Assembly: GCA_945836835.1 (NCBI GenBank)
Contig: CAMAML010000009.1
Span: forward strand, 1-13,957
DNA from: an uncultured cyanobacterium
GTDB lineage: Bacteria > Cyanobacteriota > Vampirovibrionia > Gastranaerophilales > Gastranaerophilaceae
Direction of reading: 5' to 3'
Length of the DNA: 13,957 nt
In this document: one piece after another, positions 6,486-13,664 of the stretch
Numbering within the stretch: the stretch's first letter is position 1
How the letters are laid out: every line of letters begins with the position of its first letter
Made by a program: the position numbers and the translations under genes
The notes under the pieces: model-generated
What the model was told of the DNA's origin: nothing
Database searches by the model: none
What the model saw: the letters and a program-made list of their open reading frames with translations, nothing else

Positions 6486-8522
6486 ATTAAAAAGAGTATT
6501 ATTTTAACGGCATTAGTGTTATCTTTGGTTTCCGCAGGCGGAGCGTGCGTTTATGCGATGTCCTCCGAGGCGGGGAGTCTTTATCAGGAGGCTTGCACGC
6601 TCGAGTATAATCGAGACTTTGTTCAGGCGGTCGAAAAAATTCTGGAGGCGATTAAAATTTCGCCCGACGACGCAATGTTGTACACAAAACTTGCGGGGCT
6701 GTACACCGATATGGACAAATACGACGAGGCGATTGCGGCGTACACAAAAGTTACGGAGCTTAAGCCGACCGACTCTTTTATCCATATAAGTATGGGGAGT
6801 ATTTACGAAACACAGGGGAAATACAAAGAGGCTCTGGAGGCTTACCAAAACGCACTCAAAATCTTCCCCGAATATAAATACAACTACCTTAACATCGCAA
6901 ATGTGCAATACCAGTTGAAGGATTACAAAAATGCGATTGATAACTTCAACACGTTTTTAGACACGTATTCTCAGCACTGGGAGGCTCGCAAAAGTCTTGC
7001 GGCGTCGTATCTTGCGGTAGACAACCCCGAGAAAGCCGTCACGGAATACGAAAACCTTTACATGAACAACAATGCGGAATTTGACGATTTTGCAAACTAC
7101 GGGATTGCATTATATAAAACCGACGACTACGACAAAGCCGTTGAAATGCTTGAAAAAGCGATAGAAAAAGATCCCGAAAACCTTAATGCAAAAGTGTCTC
7201 TTGCACTTTCATATCAAAAACTTGAAAAGAATGACTTGGCACTGGCACAATTTGACTCCGTTTTCAAGTCAAACGAAAACTTGACCTTCTTGAAACTTGA
7301 TTATGCAAACCTTCTTGCGGATATGGGGAAAAACGAGCAGGCAATAGCGGCTTACCAAGACTACGTCAAGGCGTATCCCGATGCCGTCGGAGCTTACAAA
7401 AACCTCGCAATCGTATATCAGCGTCAAAAGGATTACAAAAACGCAATCCAAAACTTTGAACAGGTTGTAAAAATGGGCGGGGACAAGGATGAAGAAGTTG
7501 TCATCGAGCTTGCGGCGTGCTACCATATCCAAAAGGATTACGCAAACGCAATAAAATACTACGACAAAGCACTTGAACTTAGTCCCGGCAACATCGACGT
7601 GCTTACAAACAAGGCTATTGCTCTTCACGCCGACAACAAATTCTCGGACGCAATCGCACTGTACGAGGAAATCTTAAAAACCAAAGACAGCGAGCTTGTC
7701 AAAAACAATTTGACCGACGCTTACGTTTCGCAAGGCAACATCGACTTGAAAAATAAAAATTATCAAGAGGCGATTAACTGTTATATAAAAGCGATTGCGG
7801 GCGGAACGAAAGACAGCGACGCATACTACGGTTTGGCAAAAGCCTATCAGGCAATCCAAGAAAACGACAAGGCGACCGAGTTCTACGAAAAAGCCATTTC
7901 CATGAACCCCGGAAACATTAAGTACAGCGAAGATTTTGCGGAATTTATCGCCGACATAAACAAAGTTGCAAACGCTGACGCCGAAGGCGATGGTGAGATA
8001 AAAGAAATTTCACTGAGACTTGATACAACGGAGGCGGCAAATCTTGACTTAAAATATTCAAAGAAAAATCAAGAATTAATCGCTGACGCCGACGCACTTT
8101 CAAAAAACAAATCCTATGACGAGGCGATAAAAAAATACAAAGAGGCGTTGACCCTAAAACCTTCCGACGAGCAGACTTTGCTGAAAATCGGGGACAATTA
8201 CAACCTCAAAAACGACGAAACAAACGCCATTTCTTATTACAAGAAAGCGATATTCGTGAACCCTGAATATTCGGATGCGTGGTTTAACCTCGGGCTTGTT
8301 TATGCAAAACAAAAGAACATGAGCCAGTGCAAAAAGAGTTTCCAAAAGGCGATTGAGATAAATCCCGACAACGCATACTCATACTACGCACTTGCTCAAG
8401 CCTACGAAACGGACGGCGACAAAGCCAATGCGATTAAGTATTACGAACTGTTTTTGGACAAAAACAAAGACTCGTCGGCGATAAAAGCCGTACAGGAAAA
8501 GATTACGAACCTTAAAAAATAA
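6486..8522 (+). CDS. Secreted tetratricopeptide-repeat protein, probable AUU start
   Basis: The frame is open from TTG 6465 (685 residues). That codon lies at or before the predicted transcription start (about 6467) and has no ribosome site. GAGGG (6474-6478) sits 7 bases before an in-frame ATT at 6486, the most likely start (678 residues). The N-terminus is a Sec signal peptide: KKK, hydrophobic SIILTALVLSLVSAGGACVYA, cleavage likely after VYA. The mature chain is about 17 TPRs of 34 residues with typical A-x-x-Y and P-x-x motifs. A 50-residue acidic linker (near 7920-8070) separates the first 13 from the last four. TPR arrays bind proteins, so a periplasmic scaffold is likely; the partner is unknown. 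The stop overlaps the next ATG (TAATG), so the two genes are coupled. An obvious lipobox is lacking. Confidence 0.88.
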   Translation: MKKSIILTALVLSLVSAGGACVYAMSSEAGSLYQEACTLEYNRDFVQAVEKILEAIKISPDDAMLYTKLAGLYTDMDKYDEAIAAYTKVTELKPTDSFIHISMGSIYETQGKYKEALEAYQNALKIFPEYKYNYLNIANVQYQLKDYKNAIDNFNTFLDTYSQHWEARKSLAASYLAVDNPEKAVTEYENLYMNNNAEFDDFANYGIALYKTDDYDKAVEMLEKAIEKDPENLNAKVSLALSYQKLEKNDLALAQFDSVFKSNENLTFLKLDYANLLADMGKNEQAIAAYQDYVKAYPDAVGAYKNLAIVYQRQKDYKNAIQNFEQVVKMGGDKDEEVVIELAACYHIQKDYANAIKYYDKALELSPGNIDVLTNKAIALHADNKFSDAIALYEEILKTKDSELVKNNLTDAYVSQGNIDLKNKNYQEAINCYIKAIAGGTKDSDAYYGLAKAYQAIQENDKATEFYEKAISMNPGNIKYSEDFAEFIADINKVANADAEGDGEIKEISLRLDTTEAANLDLKYSKKNQELIADADALSKNKSYDEAIKKYKEALTLKPSDEQTLLKIGDNYNLKNDETNAISYYKKAIFVNPEYSDAWFNLGLVYAKQKNMSQCKKSFQKAIEINPDNAYSYYALAQAYETDGDKANAIKYYELFLDKNKDSSAIKAVQEKITNLKK

Positions 8523-8932
8523 TGAAAAAAGTTTTTCTAACAGCAATAACCTGTCTGATGTTCGGACTTATGACCGCTTGCTCGTGGCAAACGGATAAGC
8601 CCGCGATTTTGTTCAACCATCAACCGATTACCGAGCAAAACGTGACGGACTATTCCAACACCTTCCAACGAGGGGCAAGGATTTACTACCTTGTTTTAAT
8701 GCCAAAGACGCAAAACTCAAGGATTTTGATACTTGACGTATACAAAGTCGGGGACGGCGGGCAGTTTGGTTACAGTCAGTACCTTTCAAGGACAATACGC
8801 CTGAAAGACGAAGAAGTTCGGTACTATACCGACTATATAGTTCTAAACTCAAAGGGGACGTATATTATGGAGGTTAAATCGTACGACAACCCGCAAAAAA
8901 CCTTGACACAAGGTCGTTTCTTTGTCGAGTAG
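8522..8932 (+). CDS. Small predicted lipoprotein
   Basis: 136 residues with a lipoprotein signal: MKK, a hydrophobic stretch, then LMTAC with the lipidated Cys at position 20; Met rather than Leu at -3 is tolerated in known lipoboxes. The mature part is about 117 residues. It alternates hydrophobic and polar residues (IYYLVLM, RILILDVYKV, YIVLNSKGTYIMEVKSY), suggesting a beta-sandwich. The start overlaps the stop of the secreted TPR gene by one base, implying translational coupling and a shared job, perhaps as a membrane-tethered partner of the TPR scaffold. The ribosome site would lie within the TPR gene's lysine-rich end and is weak, consistent with coupling. The stop TAG (8930-8932) abuts the palindromic element. 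I do not recognise the family. Confidence 0.85.
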   Translation: MKKVFLTAITCLMFGLMTACSWQTDKPAILFNHQPITEQNVTDYSNTFQRGARIYYLVLMPKTQNSRILILDVYKVGDGGQFGYSQYLSRTIRLKDEEVRYYTDYIVLNSKGTYIMEVKSYDNPQKTLTQGRFFVE

Positions 8933-8957
8933 GCGGACATAGTCCGCTCGTGTACGT
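8933..8957 (+). repeat. Left copy of a hairpin-plus-tail inverted repeat
   Basis: A perfect hairpin GCGGAC-ATA-GTCCGC (8933-8947) is followed by TCGTGTACGT (8948-8957). Bases 8935-8957 match the reverse complement of 9071-9093 at 21 of 23 positions. It starts immediately after the lipoprotein stop codon. There is no T-run, so it is not a standard terminator. Confidence 0.85.
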
Positions 8958-8977
8958 TACCAAAGGGACACGAGGTA

Positions 8978-9020
8978 TACCACGCCTTGTTTTTAGTCAC
9001 TAAAAAAAAGAGGCGTGGTA
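8978..9020. repeat. Central long hairpin between the lipoprotein and enolase genes
   Basis: TACCACGCCT (8978-8987) pairs with AGGCGTGGTA (9011-9020). Inside it, TTTTTAGT (8990-8997) is complementary to ACTAAAAA (8999-9006). No T-run follows on either strand, but such a strong stem between convergent genes may still stop or stabilise transcripts from both sides. Confidence 0.8.
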
Positions 9021-9070
9021 AACTTATGTACAACAGTCTTCACACAAAATCAGTCTGCGACTGCCGTCTC

Positions 9071-9095
9071 ACGTACAAGAGTGGACTATGTCCAC
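9071..9095 (-). repeat. Right copy of the hairpin-plus-tail inverted repeat
   Basis: On the minus strand this reads GTGGAC-ATA-GTCCAC and then TCTTGTACGT. Compared with the left copy, one C-G stem pair has become T-A, so the hairpin is kept by paired changes. The enolase stop codon TAG (9086-9088) lies in its loop region. Confidence 0.85.
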
Positions 9096-10357
9096 CCCGA
9101 ATAAATCATTCCGCCTTCACCAAGTTCGTCTTCAATCTTTACAAGTCGGTTGTATTTTGCAACCCTTTCAGATCGTGCCAAAGACCCCGTCTTTATCCGA
9201 CCGCAATTTGTCCCGACAGCCAAGTCCGCTATAAATGTATCTTCGGTTTCGCCCGAACGATGCGAAACGATTGCGTCATAGCCGTGGATTTTTGCAAAGT
9301 TTATTGTGTCAAGAGTTTCCGAAAGCGTTCCTATCTGGTTTAATTTTATGAGAATTGAATTTGCGATACGGCGTTTTATCCCCTCTTGAAGTCGGTTTAT
9401 GTTTGTGACAAAAAGGTCGTCCCCGACGAGTTTACATTTTCCATCGAGGTGTCGGGTTAAAATTTCCCAACCGTAGTAGTCCTCTTCCGCCATGCCGTCC
9501 TCGATTGAAACTATCGGATATTTATTTGCTAAATAGGTCAAATACTCTGCAAACTCTTCACTTTTCAGGGTTTTGTTTTCGCCTTTGAGGTGATATGCTC
9601 CGTCTATATAAAATTCGGAGGCGGCAACGTCAAGACAAATTTTAACCTCGTCGGTATCGTGTCCGCTACGATTAATCGAGGCAACAATCAGTTCCAGTGC
9701 CTCTTCAACTCCCGATAATTCGGGAGCAAAGCCGCCTTCGTCGCCCAATCCCGTCGATAAATCCCGCATTTTTAAAATCCCCTTTAGGGTATGAAAAATT
9801 TCCGAGCCAAACCTCACGGCATCTTTAATATTTTTTGCACCGACGGGGTAAATCATAAACTCCTGAAAATCAATGTTATTATCCGCATGCACCCCGCCGT
9901 TTAAAATATTCATCATCGGAACGGGCAAAACGTAAGCGTTTATTCCGCCCAAATACTTATACAAAGGGAGGTTAAGAGAATTTGCCGCTGATTTTGCAAC
10001 CGCCAAAGAAACCGCTAAAATTGCGTTTGCACCGAGGTTTGACTTGTTCGGCGTCCCGTCGAGCTTAATCATCTCGTTATCGATTGTTCGCTGGGCAAAA
10101 GGGGATTTACCGATAATTTGCGGGCAAATTTTTTCTTCAATGTTCCTGACAGCATACAGCACACCTTTGCCGAAATAAAAGTCGTCATTTTTATCCCTTA
10201 ATTCAACAGCCTCAAACTTTCCCGTCGAAGCACCCGACGGCACGGTCGCTCTGCCGATTGTGCCGTCGGATAAAAAGATTTCCGCCTCGACCGTAGGATT
10301 CCCTCGAGAATCCAACACCTGACGAGCTTTTACCTCCTCTATAACCGTATGTGACAT
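9086..10357 (-). CDS. eno: Enolase (phosphopyruvate hydratase)
   Basis: Glycolytic enzyme converting 2-phosphoglycerate to phosphoenolpyruvate. 423 residues, nearly full length. Visible signatures: QVLDSRGNPTVE, VPSGASTGKFEAVELRD (mobile loop), NGGVHADN with His157, GDEGGFAPE with Glu207, metal ligands Asp243, Glu286 and Asp313, catalytic Lys338 in KLNQIGTLSET, SHRSGET with His366, and Lys389. All active-site residues are present. The start has AGGAG at 10364-10368. It is last in a minus-strand block, 46 bases after the lipoate-family gene, and no promoter is obvious in that gap. The C-terminus is odd: after ELGEGGMIYSG, where relatives usually continue for several residues, it ends WT-stop, with these codons inside the repeat element at 9071-9095. 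Confidence 0.98.
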   Translation of the reverse strand: MSHTVIEEVKARQVLDSRGNPTVEAEIFLSDGTIGRATVPSGASTGKFEAVELRDKNDDFYFGKGVLYAVRNIEEKICPQIIGKSPFAQRTIDNEMIKLDGTPNKSNLGANAILAVSLAVAKSAANSLNLPLYKYLGGINAYVLPVPMMNILNGGVHADNNIDFQEFMIYPVGAKNIKDAVRFGSEIFHTLKGILKMRDLSTGLGDEGGFAPELSGVEEALELIVASINRSGHDTDEVKICLDVAASEFYIDGAYHLKGENKTLKSEEFAEYLTYLANKYPIVSIEDGMAEEDYYGWEILTRHLDGKCKLVGDDLFVTNINRLQEGIKRRIANSILIKLNQIGTLSETLDTINFAKIHGYDAIVSHRSGETEDTFIADLAVGTNCGRIKTGSLARSERVAKYNRLVKIEDELGEGGMIYSGWT

Positions 10358-10403
10358 AATTTTCTCCTATCTTTAACCGTATTTTGGAGAAAATATGCTA
10401 AGG

Positions 10404-11066
10404 TTACAATTCCCCGACAAGACTATTAAGGACATTTATTATGTTCGACTTAGTTAAATTCGGGTTAATTTCTTTTACCGAAACGACGGATTTTTCATCA
10501 ACTTTTTCTCCGAAAACGTCCTCCAAAAGCTCCTTGTCATAATCGTACAAAATCGAGCCGTGTTGAAGGATATAACCGTTTTTGCGACACTGTGCGGAGC
10601 CGATAAATTTACGCCCCTTATAACACAAATCCGCCCCCGTAGAAATCAACATGCAATAGTCAAATCTTGTATTAACGGCGGCACCACCGCCAAAATCCAA
10701 CTCAATCCCCAGTCGCTTAAACCCGTCTATTAGAATTTGAGAAATTTCAACGTAAGATTTTTTGACGTTTTCGCCGTTTTTTAAGTACCCTTCGGGGCAG
10801 ACAAAACTGTACGTAATCTCATCATCGTGCAACAACGCCCGCCCGCCCGTCAAACGTCTGACCACATTAATCCCAAGGGTTTGGAATTTTCCGTAATCAA
10901 TAAAATTATCTTTTTGGTTTCGCCCCAGTGAAACGCACCTCGGCGACCAGCCGTAAAGCCTGAAAACGGGTTCTTTTGAGTGAGAACTGATGGCGTCTGA
11001 TAAAATCTCTTCGTCAAGGTGCATGTTCTCAGCCCCCGTATAAACTTCATAAGGAATAATTTTCAT
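10404..11066 (-). CDS. Lipoate-protein ligase / octanoyltransferase (LplA-LipM type) family protein
   Basis: 220-residue cytosolic enzyme of the biotin/lipoate ligase (BPL_LplA_LipB) fold, attaching or transferring octanoyl or lipoyl groups to carrier domains such as GcvH or 2-oxoacid dehydrogenase E2. Seen: RRLTGGRALLHDDEITYSF (70-88), the conserved RR-TGG-H acyl-pocket motif; GRKFIGSAQCR (151-161) with Lys153; and LQHGSIL (167-173). Cys138 lies just before the GRK motif, about where LipM-type octanoyltransferases carry their catalytic Cys. There is no C-terminal LplA accessory domain, and the chain is shorter than the roughly 275-residue LipM. This favours octanoyltransferase, but lipoate ligase cannot be excluded. 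ATG 11066 has AGGGG at 11074-11078. It sits 27 bases after the exported-protein gene and 46 before eno. Confidence 0.88.
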   Translation of the reverse strand: MKIIPYEVYTGAENMHLDEEILSDAISSHSKEPVFRLYGWSPRCVSLGRNQKDNFIDYGKFQTLGINVVRRLTGGRALLHDDEITYSFVCPEGYLKNGENVKKSYVEISQILIDGFKRLGIELDFGGGAAVNTRFDYCMLISTGADLCYKGRKFIGSAQCRKNGYILQHGSILYDYDKELLEDVFGEKVDEKSVVSVKEINPNLTKSNIINVLNSLVGEL

Positions 11067-11093
11067 CCGCAGTCCCCTTTGACTCCCTCTCGC

Positions 11094-11993
11094 TTACCCC
11101 TCATTTGCCTTATCTCGTTTTTTAAGGTTATCTTCAAACTGTTTAAACACGTCACTTCCGACAAACTGCTCCAATGCCGCTCTTTTGGAGTAGAAAGTCG
11201 TCTGTGCCTTGGTCTGTTCGTCAATGGCAATTCTATAATAAGCGTCGGTTACAAGGATTACTTCTCTCGGAAGTTCCTGCGCCGCCTCATAGTACATCCG
11301 TCTTTGCTCGACGACCTTGTTCCTCATCTCAAGCATTTTTTTTGTTATCATATAATCGTTATACAAATCAACGGTTTTCTGCTGCAAATCTTCGATTTTT
11401 CTCACAAGAATAATCATATCCGCATCGGTAACTTTAGTGTATTTATAGTTCAAATCCTTTGTATCCTGCGACATTATCCCGAAAATATTACTTCCAAGCA
11501 TCGACCCCGTTGCAACAAGCGGGTTCCCGACGCCTGCCCCAACCAGCGTCGACATGCTCGCAATCGTCATCAAAACTTTTTTTATGGACTTGTCGTTTGG
11601 CTTGTCCTCTTCGGGATTGGACAATTTGTACAGTGCAAACGCAATCGTATCGCTCTTTGCGGCAGCCCCTTGCCACAACAAGGTTAAGTCCTCGTACATA
11701 TCCGCCTCGTCAAGCTCGAGTTCTTTGGCAATCTCTTTTGACATACGTTTTATACTCAAATCCGCATACGTTAAATCGGACGTATCAATTTGCGAAAAAT
11801 CCGCTTTAACTTTTTCTTCGTTATAGTTTTGCTTAATTTCCACAAACTTTTTCTCGGGAGCATCCGTTAGCCCGAGGCGGTAAGCCGGATCTTTTACGTT
11901 TGCGTCGTTAACGTTTTCAAGCAAAACCTCCGCCAAAGTATTAGTCGGCGACAAAATCAACAGAGTTAAAAACAGGGCTAAAAATTTTTTCAT
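11094..11993 (-). CDS. Exported protein of unknown function, tandem paralogue A
   Basis: 299 residues with a clear Sec signal peptide (MKKFLALFLTLLILSPTNTLA, cleavage before EVLL). After it: a polar helical region; LLWQGA with FALYKLSNPE (106-128); a hydrophobic, Gly/Ala/Ser-rich stretch at 141-174 with a GNP turn at 156-158, like a hairpin of two short segments; then a long helical, coiled-coil-like region (188-240 and 245-290) ending in LEQFVG. The same order recurs in the upstream gene, so the two are paralogues. The C-terminal helices loosely resemble the helical hairpin of TolC-type outer-membrane efflux proteins. A hydrophobic hairpin between helices also occurs in ClyA/Hbl-type pore formers. 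Neither assignment is secure. The start is one base past the upstream stop; its AGGAGG (12002-12007) lies within that gene. Confidence 0.85.
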   Translation of the reverse strand: MKKFLALFLTLLILSPTNTLAEVLLENVNDANVKDPAYRLGLTDAPEKKFVEIKQNYNEEKVKADFSQIDTSDLTYADLSIKRMSKEIAKELELDEADMYEDLTLLWQGAAAKSDTIAFALYKLSNPEEDKPNDKSIKKVLMTIASMSTLVGAGVGNPLVATGSMLGSNIFGIMSQDTKDLNYKYTKVTDADMIILVRKIEDLQQKTVDLYNDYMITKKMLEMRNKVVEQRRMYYEAAQELPREVILVTDAYYRIAIDEQTKAQTTFYSKRAALEQFVGSDVFKQFEDNLKKRDKANEG

Positions 11994-11994
11994 C

Positions 11995-12804
11995 CTATTC
12001 CCCTCCTCTCAACAGTGTTGTTTTGTAGTTGTATTGGTAAAGGTTCAGGGAGTCAACAACCTTTTTCCCCGCAAGTCGTTGAAGCTCAAGATGATATTTC
12101 TTTGCGGTTTGAAGATAATAAAACTCTTCCATCATCATATTGTCGTACATTGAAGAAGAAATCGTAATCTCCAGCAAATCGTCCTCTTCCATTGCCTTTG
12201 TAAAGTTCTTGTTATAAAGCAAAAGTTTTGAACGGGTTTCTTTCAACTGACTAAGAGCAGCTTTGTAGTTATAGTAAGCCCCGATAATTTTATCCTGCAA
12301 ACTCTCAATCAACCCCGCAAGTTCAATCAATTCCGTATCGGTGAGCGGAACTTCCGTTGGAATATTTTTCTTATTGATTAAGTTTTGAGCCAATCTTCCC
12401 GCCGCAAAAGCGGAAGTCTGCACGAGGTAATCCCCGCCCATCATTGCAGGTGCAAACGACGCCCCCGCAACAAGTGCCGACAAGGTTTTTGACATAAGAG
12501 AAGCATGTATTCTCTTTTGACTTTCGGGGGAGGCAAGTTTTTTTAGGGCAAACCCTATCACCTGATTGTTGTCGACCGTCCCTTTCCACAACGCCTCAAT
12601 GTCTTCGAGGTCTTTTTCCTTTTGGTTCCTGACGATTTCCATTAATACCGTCTCGTCGTTTGTCACAAGCGAACCTTTAAGGTTAACGTTTGGCTGCGGG
12701 AGTTCCAAATGTTCCGGTTCAACCCCGTCCAGCAGGATTTCTTCGGCGACCGCCGGTTGGAGCATGCACATAACCGTAATCAATAAAATTAAAACCTTCT
12801 TCAT
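11995..12804 (-). CDS. Exported protein of unknown function, tandem paralogue B
   Basis: 269 residues from ATG 12804. The frame stays open to a TTG at 12840, but ATG 12804 gives an ideal Sec signal peptide (MKKVLILLITVMCMLQPAVA, cleavage before EEILL), so I use it. The layout copies paralogue A: AEEILLDGV after the signal; DIEALWKG and FALKKLASPE (68-94, 12 of 27 identical to A by eye); a hydrophobic, Ala/Gly-rich segment at 102-142; LTDTELIEL and IESLQDK opening a helical region (154-245) with LQRLAG near its end. No ribosome site precedes the ATG; an extended -10 six bases away suggests a leaderless transcript. It is first gene of the block B, A, lipoate-family enzyme, enolase. I do not recognise the family; a heteromeric envelope complex with A is inference. 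Confidence 0.84.
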   Translation of the reverse strand: MKKVLILLITVMCMLQPAVAEEILLDGVEPEHLELPQPNVNLKGSLVTNDETVLMEIVRNQKEKDLEDIEALWKGTVDNNQVIGFALKKLASPESQKRIHASLMSKTLSALVAGASFAPAMMGGDYLVQTSAFAAGRLAQNLINKKNIPTEVPLTDTELIELAGLIESLQDKIIGAYYNYKAALSQLKETRSKLLLYNKNFTKAMEEDDLLEITISSSMYDNMMMEEFYYLQTAKKYHLELQRLAGKKVVDSLNLYQYNYKTTLLRGGE

Positions 12805-12810
12805 AACTAC

Positions 12811-12840
12811 TTTATAACATAAGCAAAAGAATAAATCCAA
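12811..12840 (-). promoter_or_regulatory. Extended -10 promoter for the four-gene block, probably leaderless
   Basis: On the minus strand TGTTATAAA gives an extended -10 (TATAAA at 12811-12816, TG at 12818-12819). TTGGAT (12835-12840) lies 18 bases upstream as a weak -35. The expected transcription start, seven bases past the -10, is the A of the ATG at 12804. Confidence 0.6.
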
Positions 12841-12870
12841 TGATTGATAAACTTATAAATCATAAGATTG

Positions 12871-12899
12871 TTCACCTAAGAGGCGAAAACACGTACAAT
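12871..12899 (+). promoter_or_regulatory. Promoter of the cytoplasmic TPR gene
   Basis: TTCACC (12871-12876, four of six) and TACAAT (12894-12899, five of six) are 17 bases apart. Transcription would start near 12906, just ahead of the ribosome site at 12912-12917. Confidence 0.55.
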
Positions 12900-12923
12900 T
12901 AAAGAGTATTAGAGAGGTTAATC

Positions 12924-13664
12924 GTGAGTAAAATTAAATCCGGAAATAAAAAGAGCAAAGAGCCGAAGATGGAATTGGCGAAAAACTACCTGTCAAAAGC
13001 CGAAACGTTCAGGAAAAACGACATGTACCAAGAGGCGGTCGTAACCTATTTGAACGCGGTTTTACTCGACAGAAAGGACGTAAATTCATATTTTGGACTT
13101 GGATTGTGCTATAAAAAATTGGGGAACTTTGAAAAAGCCGTAAAAAATTTTGAACTTGCGACAACCCTTCAACCCGAATTTTTCGACGGGTTTTACGAAC
13201 TCGGACTATGCTACCTTGCAACAAACGCTCCGAATTTAGCAATAAAAAGTTTTATAAAAGCAATCCAACTCAACCCCGAAAACCCGAACGCAATACTTCA
13301 GCTGGGAATTTCGCACGAAGGTTGCGACGAGGCGGATATGGCACTAATGGTTTACCAAAAACTGATAGAAAACTCACCGAATTTTATAAAAGGTTACGAG
13401 CATAAAGCATCGCTTTTAATGTGTTTGGGGGACTACAAAGAGGCGTGTGCAGTGTATAGGGAGCTTCTTAAGATAGCACCTAACAGTACCCAACCGTATT
13501 TCGGGATTGCAAAATGCTTTGACAAACTCGGCAACAAAACCGAGGCACAAAGGTATTACAGAAAATTTTTGCAAACAAATCCGACATCACCGCAAAAACA
13601 GTACGCAAAAAATCGCATGACAAAATTCAAAAGCCAAAAAAGCAACTGTTTGAGCTTGGTTTAA
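12924..13664 (+). CDS. Cytoplasmic tetratricopeptide-repeat protein
   Basis: 246 residues starting at GTG 12924, supported by GAGAGG (12912-12917) six bases upstream. A short basic, lysine-rich N-terminus without a signal peptide is followed by six TPRs of 34 residues (about 19-222), with the usual AxxxYxxAxxxxP pattern (for example YFGLGLCYKKLGNFEKAVKNF). A basic tail ends in SNCLSLV. The repeats contain several Cys, not arranged as an obvious metal site. A protein-binding adaptor in the cytoplasm is the likely role; the partner is unknown. It is divergent from the exported-paralogue block across a 119-base spacer holding both promoters. Its stop TAA (13662-13664) overlaps the stop of the convergent Clp gene. 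Confidence 0.88.
   Translation: MSKIKSGNKKSKEPKMELAKNYLSKAETFRKNDMYQEAVVTYLNAVLLDRKDVNSYFGLGLCYKKLGNFEKAVKNFELATTLQPEFFDGFYELGLCYLATNAPNLAIKSFIKAIQLNPENPNAILQLGISHEGCDEADMALMVYQKLIENSPNFIKGYEHKASLLMCLGDYKEACAVYRELLKIAPNSTQPYFGIAKCFDKLGNKTEAQRYYRKFLQTNPTSPQKQYAKNRMTKFKSQKSNCLSLV

Noticed and set aside
6486..6560. Lipoprotein signal in the secreted TPR protein (GGAC)
   Set aside because: Gly at -3 does not fit the lipobox; an ordinary signal peptidase I site at VYA fits better.
9011..9030. Classic rho-independent terminator at the central 8978-9020 hairpin
   Set aside because: No T-run follows the stem on either strand, so it is listed as a repeat instead.
8933..9085. Insertion sequence or CRISPR repeats between the lipoprotein and enolase genes
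   Set aside because: No transposase frame, no target duplication seen, and only two inverted copies rather than regularly spaced direct repeats.
11019..11687. 222-codon plus-strand frame across the lipoate-family gene start and exported paralogue A
   Set aside because: Opposite two well-supported genes, low-quality composition, no recognisable domain.
12805..12840. TTG 12840 as start of exported paralogue B
   Set aside because: It would add a Cys/Phe-rich extension before an ideal signal peptide and lacks a ribosome site.
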